From Polyporus tsugae (lineage: Eukaryota; Basidiomycota; Agaricomycetes; Polyporales; Polyporaceae), in assembly GCA_024305745.1 (NCBI GenBank), contig JAHRBS010000006.1, positions 808,501-872,500 of the forward strand: a stretch of DNA of 64,000 nt. The letters run 5' to 3'. The first letter of the stretch is position 1; every line of letters begins with the position of its first letter. Under the pieces are notes generated by a model, which worked only from the letters and a program-made list of their open reading frames with translations, was not told the DNA's origin and made no database searches. Below, piece after piece: positions 1-10,238 of this stretch. The position numbers and the translations under genes were made by a program.

Positions 1-1622
1 CGTAGGGGGTACACACGTGTTAGGATCCTGTTTTGGTTGTGAAACCGTCGACAGATACAGCGGGCTACCCGACCGTTCAGGTAAAACGGCCGGTGTTGCG
101 GTACGTTGGGGGGCGAAGGTGCGCGCATGGAACGGCGAAGGACTAAGTGGTTGCGGAACATATTGGGGCGAGAACGGGCGTGGTATGTTTTCCATTGATC
201 TTCGACAATAAAACGGTTGGGAAAGGCTCACAATTGCAATATATCATGTCATAATGAAGCACTCACCCGTAATCGCTTGCAGGTCGTGCCGTGTCACTGG
301 GAGTGTATGCCACAGCCAGTGTCAGCGAGGAAATGAAGGCAACTTGAAGGTGGAAGGGAAGAACAAGGTGCGAATGGTTCCGCTCCCAGACCTTCGAAGA
401 CATAAGGAAGGTGTCGCCTCGGGAGGCGATCCGGCAGCATTAGAGAACGACGTCAGCGAAATTCTTATGTGAGCCAAAGATATGGGATGGTTCATCCCCA
501 ACCGTCCCTTCGGTGCCACATCGCCCCCCATACTGGACCACGAGTTTGATGGATTGCCGCGTCGCGATCTATCGAAGTTCTATCGAGCGATTTTCTCCCT
601 CTCCACTCCACATAGTCTCTCGCGAAGATCCATGTCTTGCTCATGCGAGACTCGAGAAGACCTAGATCAGGTCCCGGACACCACGTTCACAGTCGTGCCG
701 GAAAATGCTTCTAACCCTAACAGTTCTCGTCAACGCATGATGCTTCCGCCGCTAAGCACTTACCTTAGAATCCGGGGAGGGAGAAGAACAAGGGCTGACA
801 TGATGTGAGTCGACCGGATGACATCACCGCAAAGGTTCCCATTAACCTCGATGATATCAATCAGCGGGGGATTACTCCATTAGCAGGATGCGTTTCAGAC
901 GATTGAATGGTTTGAAGCTTGATTGAGCTGGCTTGAGTGGTGCAGCGATGCCGACTGGCGGTTCATGCCGACACTTTTCGTTGACAGGTGTGCTGCCCCC
1001 GTGTGCGTGGCTGCAGTTCATCGGCATTAATTCCTACAGCAGCATCAGGATTGCAGTAATTTACTACTTACCGGATGTCTTGGGGGCCCGGGGCGTTGAC
1101 TCCCTATTGACTGATCGATGCTGGTCGAAGGATCTATCGGCATACAGGAAAGCGCGCGCTGGAGACGGCTGAGAGCTTGGGCGCCAGCCTGGTCTCTCCT
1201 CTCACCAGCTCTCACAGACCTCCAACTCAGACTCTGCCTTGAGCCTACACACCTATCATGAAGCGACTCAGATCGCCACATACAGGGTCTCATTCCGTCA
1301 TGGCCGGGATCTCAGTACGACTCGTGACACGGTGGCCTTTCCACGACGAGCCCGGCCCTGCCGTAGCAAGTTGCCCGCAGCCTTCCATTGTGTTCTAACA
1401 GTTCTATTCCAGCGTCGGTCCAGCTACCCTCCACTCTGGGTAATCCATTGCCGCAGCACGGTCTTGTCAACCTTATATCGTCCAGGTAGAGCTGCAGCAC
1501 CTCTGCTGTTGTACGTCCCTGAGTCTTAGGATATGAACCAACCCCCCCCCTGGATCACCTCGTCATCCCCACTCTCTTTCTCAAGCCATCTCATTTACAC
1601 CACGCGCCTAAAATCAGTTGAT
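1..1622. other. No gene recognised at left edge
   Basis: Only short unconnected reading frames are present on both strands and none resembles a known family or joins through plausible introns. A run of nine C lies near 1541. The stretch just before 1623 is presumably the promoter of the F-box gene. Confidence 0.5.
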
Positions 1623-4073
1623 ATGGATCAGTCCATCAACCAGGCCCTCCCACAACTGGTGCAGACCTTGTTGACGACGTTGTCAGTCGAGCTCTCGTCG
1701 ACCAAGTAAGCTCATGTTGCGTACTTCATCGGATTTGCAGCTAACATTTCACGCCATTGTCTATGACAGCATATCCACAGTGAGTACAACAGGCTCAAAT
1801 GATTATCCTCTCCTTAGACGACCGATTCTATCCCATCACAGCTCCGCCTCGTCGATGATGCGTTGTCCAGCTTCGTCCATACCGCCGTGCGTACCCAACT
1901 CAACCAGTGCGCCCCAGTCAATCGACTCCCGCCAGAGGTCCTCTCCGCCATCTTCGATCTTGTTCACTACGGCTCCTCAAACAGTGACGGCCTAGATGCG
2001 GGCGACCATGCCGCAATTTTGCAGCCGGACAACCGCTCACTTATCGCAGTGACACACGTCTGCCGCCAGTGGCGGGATGCCTCTTTGGGACATGCACACC
2101 TCTGGACAAGCGTATCAACGCGCTCCCCATTCGCACCGACGTTCTTTGAACGCTCTCGGGGATTGCCCTTGACGGTTTTCGTCCGCCTCAGGCAGGGAAA
2201 ACCGCCATCGATCCCGAAACAGATGTTCCTGGATCAGCACCCGCGCATCCGTGTGCTCCATATCGGCCTCGAGTGCAGTCTGCAGATCACCCATTGGAGG
2301 AAACTCTTGCAGAGTGTCGCGAAGTCGCTGGAGTCGTTGACGGTTGTGACGCACGATCAAAAGCATTCCGGAGTTTACCGGCCTCTCAACTTGCACAACT
2401 TGCTGTCGTTCTTTGGCGCAGAGCGTCCTGCAGCCCTGAAGTCCCTGTCAATTTCGAGCAGAACCCCCCTAATCCCCACTGACCACTTCCCCATACTCGA
2501 ACACGCCCATCTTGCCGGATTTCAGTCCCGACATGGTTTCTTCAGCTCCAACTTCAAGTTAGCAACGCTTTTTCTTCTCCTTCTCAACGCCCCTCGTCTC
2601 CAGACATTCCATCTCCACCTCCAATCTACATACTGGCACTCTGTCCACGAGGCATTCGAAGACCTTGGGCAAATCACACTTCCCATGATGCGCCACTTGT
2701 GCATTACGCTACCCCCACGGCCCGTCTGGGCGACGCGACAGTACGAGGATCCTTTTAGTGGCATCTGCGCAATGGTGGCCAGCCTTCATATGCCAACAAC
2801 GGCCATGGTTTCTATTCAACAGGGGTCGTGCTCCCGGGACGGCGAGATACCTCTTCTCTACATCCCCATTACGGCGAGCGTGTCTGCTGAGTCCGTCCTC
2901 AGCGTCGACAGCCGCGAAACGACTTTCATCGTCAGCGGGCCGCAGACGGCCCACTTCAGATTCCTGTCCTGCTTTGGGCCCAATGGGATTTTGTCCTTCG
3001 TGAACGGTGCACCCGTGCTGCCAGCGCCCGTCCGCGAGAAAGCACAGGCAGCCCTCGCCACCGTGAGGGCGCTGCGCATCCACAGCAGCGGGGCCGACTG
3101 GCTACACTCTGCGCAGGCGTTCACGTCCCGCTCGCACTCCTGGGTCCCCGCTGAGCCCCTCTCGCTTCTGGCGGCGCGCACGCCCCAGCTCACCGAGCTC
3201 ATCCTGCGCGACTACACGGGCGAGATGGCGCCCCACCTCGTGCACATGCTCGCGCACACCGGCACCGGGCCTGTGCTCTGCCCCAACCTCGCGTCCGTCA
3301 CGTACATTACCCTCGGCCGCCCGTTCGATATTCAGGAGACGAAGACATCCCTGGCGTTTGACCTCGGGTCGGCACCCGCAAGTGAGGGACGCACGGCTGC
3401 GCCGACATCAGCATCGACACCGACACTAGTGACATTGGGCGTCATCCTCGGCGCGACCTGCGCGCGCGCGCACGCGCTTGGGCGTCAGCTCAAACGTCTC
3501 GTCTACTGCTCTCCGTCCGCCCCGCGCAACCTCGTGCTGGAGAACGTGCACGGGGTGGAGCGGCTGTCCGTACTACGCACGGACGTCTGGGCGGCGCACG
3601 ACGGCGTGTTCGAGCGCGGCGCGGAGAGGCGCTGCCGCGTCCCGACATGGGTGGTGAACGCGAACAAGCTCGCGCGAGCAGCACGCAAGGCGGGGAGCGT
3701 CGCGCGCACGCCGGGGGAGGAATATGACGGGTTGTGGGTGGCGGAGAGGGCACGCGCCGCCGCGGCAGAGGAGGCTCAGGAAGGCGCGGGTTGTGGCGGC
3801 ACGCTGTCGTCGGGGGCGGTAGCGGCTTGCGGGCGGGCGCAGAGCCCCGACTGTGTTAATGTCGGTGAATCCTCCTCGAGCTCGGCGTCCGAGTCCGAGC
3901 CCGAGTCGTCAGTGGGATCTGGGATGCGGATGGTCGGTGGTCTCGAGCTCGAACATCCGGGGCCTGAGACAGGTGGTAACTACGGCGATGCGGACTCAGT
4001 CGGGGTGCTTGTGTACTTCGATCTCGTCTGCTGTTTGTTGTATTTATGGTTTGTTCAGCTTCTGTCGGGATGA
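1623..4073 (+). CDS. F-box protein with leucine-rich-like C-terminal region
   Basis: Predicted F-box protein, a substrate adaptor of SCF ubiquitin ligases; the target is unknown. I read three exons, 1623-1705, 1770-1779 (a 10-nt microexon) and 1842-4073, about 775 residues. The F-box core is seen as NRLPPEVLSAIFDLV, followed by a conserved HVCRQWRD and AHLWTSV stretch typical of basidiomycete F-box families. The middle resembles the irregular LRR part of those proteins, and the last ~120 residues are Ala/Glu/Ser-rich and low complexity. The start is supported by the downstream paralogous copy, which has the same MDQ-type first exon, the same 10-nt microexon and the same acceptor. The hydrophobic last residues could mean a missed 3' intron. 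Family assignment is solid, function is not. Confidence 0.75.
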
Positions 4074-4349
4074 GAAGGACGTACTTACGGCCGGTCGAAG
4101 GGTATCAGTTGCAAGTATATGTGTATTGACATATAGATCCCGACAGTGCTCCTCCGAATCTTTGAGCGCCTAGTATGGTTGTCCACAGACTCTTCGCTCT
4201 GAGGCTTGCTTGAACAGCAAACTGACTCGCATATCCACTATTTCGTCAGCACACAATCGCGAGTTCGGAGCCTGGTGTCAACACGCCCCGACCGGCCAAG
4301 GATGTCTACCTTCCTGCTTCCACGACGCTTAGGATCATCCTTAGGCAAC

Positions 4350-6330
4350 ATGGATCAGTTCATCAACGAGGCCGTCCCAAAGCCCTTTCAGGACTTGTTG
4401 ACGGCGTTAGTGGTGGAGCTCCCCCTTACCAGGTACGCCCTTGTATTGCGCATGCCCGGGAGTTGACGCTGACATTATATCTGACAGCCCATCTACAGTA
4501 AGTACAACGGCATATGTAGATCTATTAATCTTCCTCAGTGGCTGAGTGGATAATTCCTACCGCAGCTCCGTCTTGTCGATGATGCGTTGTCCACTGTCCG
4601 TACCGCCGTCCGTACGCATCTCAACCTGTACGCCCCGGTCAATCGACTTCCCCCGGAGGTCCTATTCGCCATCTTCGACATTGTCCGTTGTGGGTTCGCC
4701 CGCTGCCACGGTGTGGACGTCGGCGACCATACGGCCATTTAACAATTCGCTCATTGCAGCGACATACGTCTGCCGTCGGTGGCGGGATATTGCTGTAGAT
4801 TATGCACACCTCTGGACAAGCGTATCCACCAGCTCCCCATCTGCACCGACATTCTTTGAACGCTCTCGGGGGTTGCCCTTGAAGGTTTTCGTCTCCCTCA
4901 CGCAGGGCAAACCGCCATCGATGATCCCGAAACATATTCTCCCGGATCAGTACCCGCGCATCAAGGCACTGCACATAGACCTCGAATACAGCTGGCAGAT
5001 CCGCCACCGGAAGAAGCACCTCCAGAGTCTTGCAAGGTCGCTCGAGTCGTTGACGGTTGTGACGTGCGGCCCCCAGACGCTCTTGGAAGCTAACTTAAGC
5101 ATGCCTCTCGGGGAGGCCTTCTTTGGCGCGGAGTGTCCCATTTCCCTGAGATTCCTTTCAATTTCGGGCACGACCGCTCTGCTCCCCACCGACCACTTCC
5201 CAGTACTCGAATATGCCCACGTATCTGCGTCTCAAGCCCCGCCTGGACGGCCCTTCCGTTTGGAGTGGCCAGCGGACTTGCTCAACACACCTCGCCTGCA
5301 GACCTTCCATCTCCACCTTCAATCCACCCAGGAGGGCTTCCTATCCGAGCGATACTACCCAACGCAGAGGCGAATCGCGCTTCCCATGATGCGACACTTG
5401 TGCATCACGCTCCCGCAAATACCCACCTATCTAAGGGCGCGGTCCACCGGTAGTGGTCCTCTTGGCGCTGCCCGCGCAATGGTGTCCACCCTCGATATGC
5501 CACCAACGGCCGTTGTTTCTATCCGGGAGGTATCGTCGTGCTCCGAGTCCTCCAGCGACATCCAGGCCGGCGCTAGTACTATGTCCGGCCACCTCTACTA
5601 GTACCTCCTTCCCGCTATGAGCCCCTCAGCAGGCTCATCTGAGTCGGTCCCCAGCGTCGGCACTGCCGCGGAACGACGCTCATCCTCAGCAGCCCTTGGA
5701 GGACGTACTTCAAACTCTTATCTTGCATCACACCCGTCCTTCGTGAAAGAGCGTCCACTCGGACTCCCACCCCCCGTATACACGACCGAGCGGAAGCGGA
5801 TCTCACCACCGTGAACGCGCTCCCGGGCATCCACAGCTGCTCCCGCCAGCTGCCCTCGGCCAGGTCCTTCTGCGTGTGTCGCCCTAATCGCTGGCGAAGC
5901 GCTTTCGCTCCCTCGCGACATCGACGCGTCCTCTTCCGCGACTACACAGGCGAGACGGCATATGGCCGCGCACCTCGTGCGCCCTATCGCGGTGCCGGTG
6001 CTCTGCCCCGGCCAGCCTCGTGTCCGTCGCATGCATTTACATCACCCCAGGCCGCGCGCATGTGACGGATGCGCGGGCAGGTTCGTTCCCGCTGGCAGCG
6101 CGTCCGCCCCCCCCCCCCCCCCCCGGCACGACGTCCCCGTCCCTGTCGGCGTCCGAGTCGGTACTCGACGCGATCCTCGCGGCCGCGACCGCGCCCGCCC
6201 GAATCCGCACTGGAGAACGCGCACGGGGTCGAGCGCGGGTCCGAATCGAGGTGCTGGGCATCGACGTGTGGGCGGCGCACGACGGCGTGTTTCGAGCGTG
6301 GGGGTGGAGGGAGCCGGGCAGACGTCGACG
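4350..6330 (+). pseudogene. Broken tandem copy of the upstream F-box gene
   Basis: A tandem duplicate of the 1623-4073 gene. It keeps the first exon (ATG at 4350), the 10-nt microexon and the F-box (NRLPPEVLFAIFDIV). About 11 nt are missing after the GDHTAI codons near 4735 compared with the intact copy; this gives an immediate stop and moves the CRRWRD/AHLWTSV part into another frame. That frame is open to a stop at 5599-5601. Beyond this, matches to the intact gene continue in changing frames (DYTGE near 5940, the 'LENAHGVER' and 'WAAHDGVF'-like segments near 6210-6290), interrupted by a run of 14 or more C at about 6108. An intron could in principle skip the first lesion, but the later frame changes argue for a pseudogene. 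Confidence 0.75.
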
Positions 6331-7334
6331 CTGACGGCCTCCGCAGGTGGTGCGCGATACCTGTGTCGGCGTCGTTGTGTACTGGACGGTAACGCGGACG
6401 GCACGCTCTCCGAGTTTGGTCTGAGGCGCAGGGGGCAGTAGTGCCAGTGGTAAGTATTCGGAGTGACCGCTTGCGTCCTTCAGTTTCGTGTAGTTTTCGC
6501 CCGAGTCTGTGTGGTTTGCCAGGCTTCTGTTCCGTGCATGAGTCGGGATGACGGACCGAGATCGAGGGCTTACGGTGTCTTGGCTCGGAATGTGTATGCG
6601 TGCATGGTTGCAACTTGCCAGAGTCTTAGCCAGAGTCTTAAATTGAAGTGGGGGGATTTCGACGGCATGCATATGCACCACGCACAACGGGGAGTATAGC
6701 GTCCGAGCCTTCATGGAAATCGCAATGGAGTTCATCCACCTACTTAAATACCAGGACCCTGAACGGCTTGAGACCGAGCAGTTCCTGCGAAGAGGACATC
6801 AATGGATGTCGATCTGACTAGCGCAGTCCAACTTCGCTCACCCAAGGAAGACGAGTCACACTCAATCACCCAGACATTCAGACAGTGCAATGATGCGTGT
6901 TGCGATATGCAGAGAAAATATTAATGGTACACTACGACTACAAGACTATTTCTTCTCTCCATCGTCCCCAGAAAACACAAACAAGAAAAGTAATAAAGAT
7001 ACGGTGCGGAGCAAGAAGTCGGCGGCGGCGGCGGCAACAAAGTAATCAGGAGGCTGTTTATGTATCGCGCGGGAAGAGCATATACGCGTATGTGCGTGGA
7101 GGGAAAGGGAGCATAGAGGCATACTAGTACGTGAGGTATATGCATATGATGGTGGCAATGACGAATATGATGCATAGCGGTGTTCGTGATGATGAGGATG
7201 AGGATGAGAACCAGGGTAATCGCGAGAGTCGAGTATATGCATGAGCCGCCGCGAGCCGTCCGCACCAAAAGCAAGAACGAAGAGAAGGAAGAGCCAGACC
7301 CAACCAAAGCGAACCAGAGCACCCGCGCGAACGC
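6331..7334. other. Intergenic, no gene seen
   Basis: Short overlapping frames on both strands without family signatures. It contains a purine-rich GAT/GAG stretch near 7190 and a GGC triplet run near 7020. It probably holds the 3' end of the Clp1-like transcript on the minus strand. Confidence 0.4.
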
Positions 7335-8684
7335 TCACGCCTTGCACTCCGTCGCTTGCGCAACCGCCGCCCACTGGAGGTTATCCATCTGCGGGCGCGG
7401 GACGAGGTCAGGCCGGTGGAGCGCGAACCCAAGGCCCGTGAGGAGCATGTCGTAGCTCCAGTCCATCGCGGTCCACAGCCTGCGGTCGCTGACGCCGAGG
7501 TACACCGCGTTCTGCCAGAGGCCGACGACGGTGCCGATCATCTCGAGGAGTGCGTTGGGCGTGTATCGCGCGGCGAGCCGGCGGCCGGTCTCAAGAATGT
7601 AGTGCGGGTTCTCCGGCGCGGGGTTGACGGGCGATGGGAACGCAACGGCGGGCTTCTGGACGGGGACGAGCTGGTCCATTAGCCAGGAGGCCTTGTGGGT
7701 GTACATGCTCTGGAGGAGGAGCAGGAAGGACTCGGGGTGCGGGACGGCCAGTGGGACGACAGGGAGGGTGATCTGCGTGCCGGCGATGCCTTGGCGGTCC
7801 ATGACAGGTGTCGGCGTCGAGGACGTCGGGCCGAGCTTGAACCACTTGGCGCAGTGCGTCGCGAGGACAAGGTTGTGGACAGGGATCAGGGAGACCTTGC
7901 GCCGAGCGTCAGGCGCTGCGGAGGGGGACTTGCGGTGGACGGGGTGCGCGTGCGGGAGCTCCCACACGGCGAGAACGTGCGTGGGGTAGCTTGGCACTAA
8001 GTGCGAGGGCGTACGGAGCGCAGCGTGGTCCGCGATGATGACGTTTACTTCGTCAGGGAGGGCGGCGCGGCGGCCCATGGAAGTCCTGTCGATATGCGCA
8101 GTCTTCACTAGGTGCCACATTCTGTATAGTAGCGGATTAGGCTCGAGTAGGATGATAAGAAGAAGTGGGACGTACGATGGGCCTGCGACCTCCAAACCCT
8201 GCATGATGTAGTTGAAATCAACACCCGCCAAACCCTGATTGCACGCGTTGATGTTCTCGAGGTCGAAGTCGACGGGCCAGACTGCGGGGGGTGGGCGGCG
8301 GAGGAAGCGAGGGAGGTTGAGCGTGTCTGCCTTGACCTCAGCCTGTTTGGGAGTGGTGGCAGTGGTAGAGTCTGGGAGCGCAGAGATATTGACGACTTGC
8401 GTCGGGGACGCGAGAGAGGCAGAACAGTGGATGTCGGCGATAGCAACGGCAGGCTTCAAAGACTTGGCTGAATGGAGGGCAGCCTTGCTGGCGCGCCTCT
8501 GCGCGTTCTGGACGACCTTCTTAACTTTGAGAGGAAGGTTGCCGCTGACGACGCGAGCACGCCTCCTGCGGGATGCCTCGCGGGCTGAGACGAGGGCATC
8601 GGCTTTCTTGGAGGACGCCGAGGGAGGCATGTTCTCGGCGTTTGAGGACTTCCTGATGAGGAAACGCTTGCCGAGGGTGACCAT
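7335..8684 (-). CDS. Clp1-like protein (clampless family)
   Basis: Resembles the basidiomycete Clp1 family. Coprinopsis clp1 acts downstream of the A mating-type homeodomain proteins and is needed for clamp cell formation. I read two exons, 8176-8684 and 7335-8121, with a 54-nt in-frame intron, giving 431 residues. The N-terminus is basic (many Arg/Lys before residue 80). The family-like core runs from LPDEVNVIIADHAAL through HVLAVWEL, RKVSLIPVHNLVLATHCAK and TLPVVPLAVPHPESF to the C-terminal LWQNAVYLGVSD and LWTAMDWSYDMLL segment. The ATG at 8684 is preferred over upstream in-frame codons because a TATA-like element lies about 100 nt upstream. Assignment rests on remembered family patterns, so it is moderately sure. 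Confidence 0.6.
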   Translation of the reverse strand: MVTLGKRFLIRKSSNAENMPPSASSKKADALVSAREASRRRRARVVSGNLPLKVKKVVQNAQRRASKAALHSAKSLKPAVAIADIHCSASLASPTQVVNISALPDSTTATTPKQAEVKADTLNLPRFLRRPPPAVWPVDFDLENINACNQGLAGVDFNYIMQGLEVAGPSYVPLLLIILLEPNPLLYRMWHLVKTAHIDRTSMGRRAALPDEVNVIIADHAALRTPSHLVPSYPTHVLAVWELPHAHPVHRKSPSAAPDARRKVSLIPVHNLVLATHCAKWFKLGPTSSTPTPVMDRQGIAGTQITLPVVPLAVPHPESFLLLLQSMYTHKASWLMDQLVPVQKPAVAFPSPVNPAPENPHYILETGRRLAARYTPNALLEMIGTVVGLWQNAVYLGVSDRRLWTAMDWSYDMLLTGLGFALHRPDLVPRPQMDNLQWAAVAQATECKA

Positions 8685-8785
8685 GTCGAGAGTAGTGATG
8701 AAGAGCGAGTAGACAGCAGGGAGGATGTTGGAGAAATGTGCGGAAGCCGGGTGAGCTGGGAGCCGAAAGGAGGGCAGAGGGCGGG

Positions 8786-8791
8786 TTATAA
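8786..8791 (-). promoter_or_regulatory. TATA-like element upstream of Clp1-like gene
   Basis: TTATAA flanked by a GC-rich stretch, about 100 nt upstream of the ATG at 8684 on the minus strand. The spacing suits a short 5' leader and supports the chosen start. Confidence 0.45.
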
Positions 8792-8799
8792 GGGAGGGG

Positions 8800-10238
8800 T
8801 GTTCAACGGTTGGATGGCCTGCTGTTACGTAACTCGATTGCAGAATTGCCTTCGCACGGTGGACGCCTGTTTGGTTCCGTGGGCGAGCCTTTGGCTGCAC
8901 CTGCCAAATACGGCAGCTCTCTGTGGGCGCATTTGCCCATCCGTTGCTCCTCTCCGCTTTCCGAGGACCTGCGTGCTAGCAATCCGCCAAACTCGCCCTT
9001 TTGTTCCACCTCCCGTTCCGCGCAGTGGTAACAGGGTGCGCACTGGGTGCGCTCACCTGACCATTTGTCTTTCCGATCAAGCTTGCATCAGATGCGTCGT
9101 GCTCGGGAAGAGGTGCCAGTTATCCTCTCGGTGAGTATCGTGCGCGCAGACGTACAACGCCTTTTGAGGATTTTCATCTACATCGAGGAGACTCGCGGCG
9201 CCAACCGCGCCCGCGCGCTGCTTCAGCTCGCGATGTCCGAGTGTTTGGATTCTGGAACTTCCAATCGCGACGATTGCGACCTAGATCATCGAATATATGC
9301 GACATCGGAGCTCCTTAGCGTTTCCAAAATCTCATCTAGGGGCAGTGGTAAGTTTCTCGTGTCTCATTCAAGATTGTGCCTCATTGGACTTACCTCACAC
9401 TGTTGAACACGACGAGCAGACTCGCAGTCCGTATCAAGGGTGGTACTGGTCGAGATGTGCCACTACAGACCCTTCAAAAGCCCTCGAAGAAAGGGTGTCC
9501 CTAGAGGTCTGTGTGCGCAATGAGTACCGGGTGGTGATTGGCATGGTACACTTACGCCACTGCCGAGCTGCCTGTATATTCTGCATGGGAAGTTAGAAGT
9601 CGGCGCAAATTTAAAATGCAGCCCTCACTTTTTTGAACTTTACTAACCTTGTATGTTTTTCCTTGAGCAGAGATTTTTTCGTCAAAAAACCAAGAAGGAC
9701 GGACTACGATCAACAACGGTACCGAGGGTGGTTGAGCCACTGCCCTGCAGTGGTTCAGTGATGATCGATGAGGTTTTGCCCAAGATAACAACCCGATAAT
9801 CTCTCTTGCTACTCTTGAAGTTGAAGCGAGAATTTTCGAGAATGAAGAAGGTGGAGTGAGCCGTTGCAACTGGATATTCCAGGATACATGAAGAGGATGG
9901 GGGAGAGCGCTCCGCGGCCCGGAGAGTGGTGTAAGTCCCGCCACGTTTTTGCCACGCGTCACAGGCGCGTCGCGTTGCATGCAAATGTCATGTGACCGTG
10001 GTTGGTGTTGAGAATCGAGATTTCACACCGTGACCGAGTTCGGTTGATTCGTTGAACCCGAACATCATCTTCACCCGCCCTCCCGCCTTCCCTTCACCCC
10101 GCTCTTTCTCGCGTTCATCCCCCTCGGACACTAAAGAGCCTCCACCACCTAACTGACCCACACGCATCCCCCAAGTCCTCGGTCCAAACACCCTCCACGA
10201 CTGGCATGCCGAGATAGTTGGCAGATTTTGTTCCGAAC
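8800..10238. other. Intergenic, no confident gene
   Basis: No family recognised. A plus-strand frame near 9070-9130 encodes a short Cys-spaced stretch (CIRCVVLGKRC) that looks like half of a fungal zinc cluster, but no matching first half was found. The last ~150 nt before 10239 are pyrimidine-rich, as expected for the promoter and leader of the SAP gene. Confidence 0.35.

Noticed and set aside
6100..6130. Runs of 9-17 C at about 1541, 6108, 16023 and 28829
   Set aside because: Simple homopolymer tracts; sequencing artefact or slippage is enough to explain them.
9047..9410. Cys-spaced stretch resembling half of a Zn2Cys6 cluster
   Set aside because: The first half of the cluster (CRxRKxKC) is absent in any nearby frame, so a transcription factor cannot be supported.
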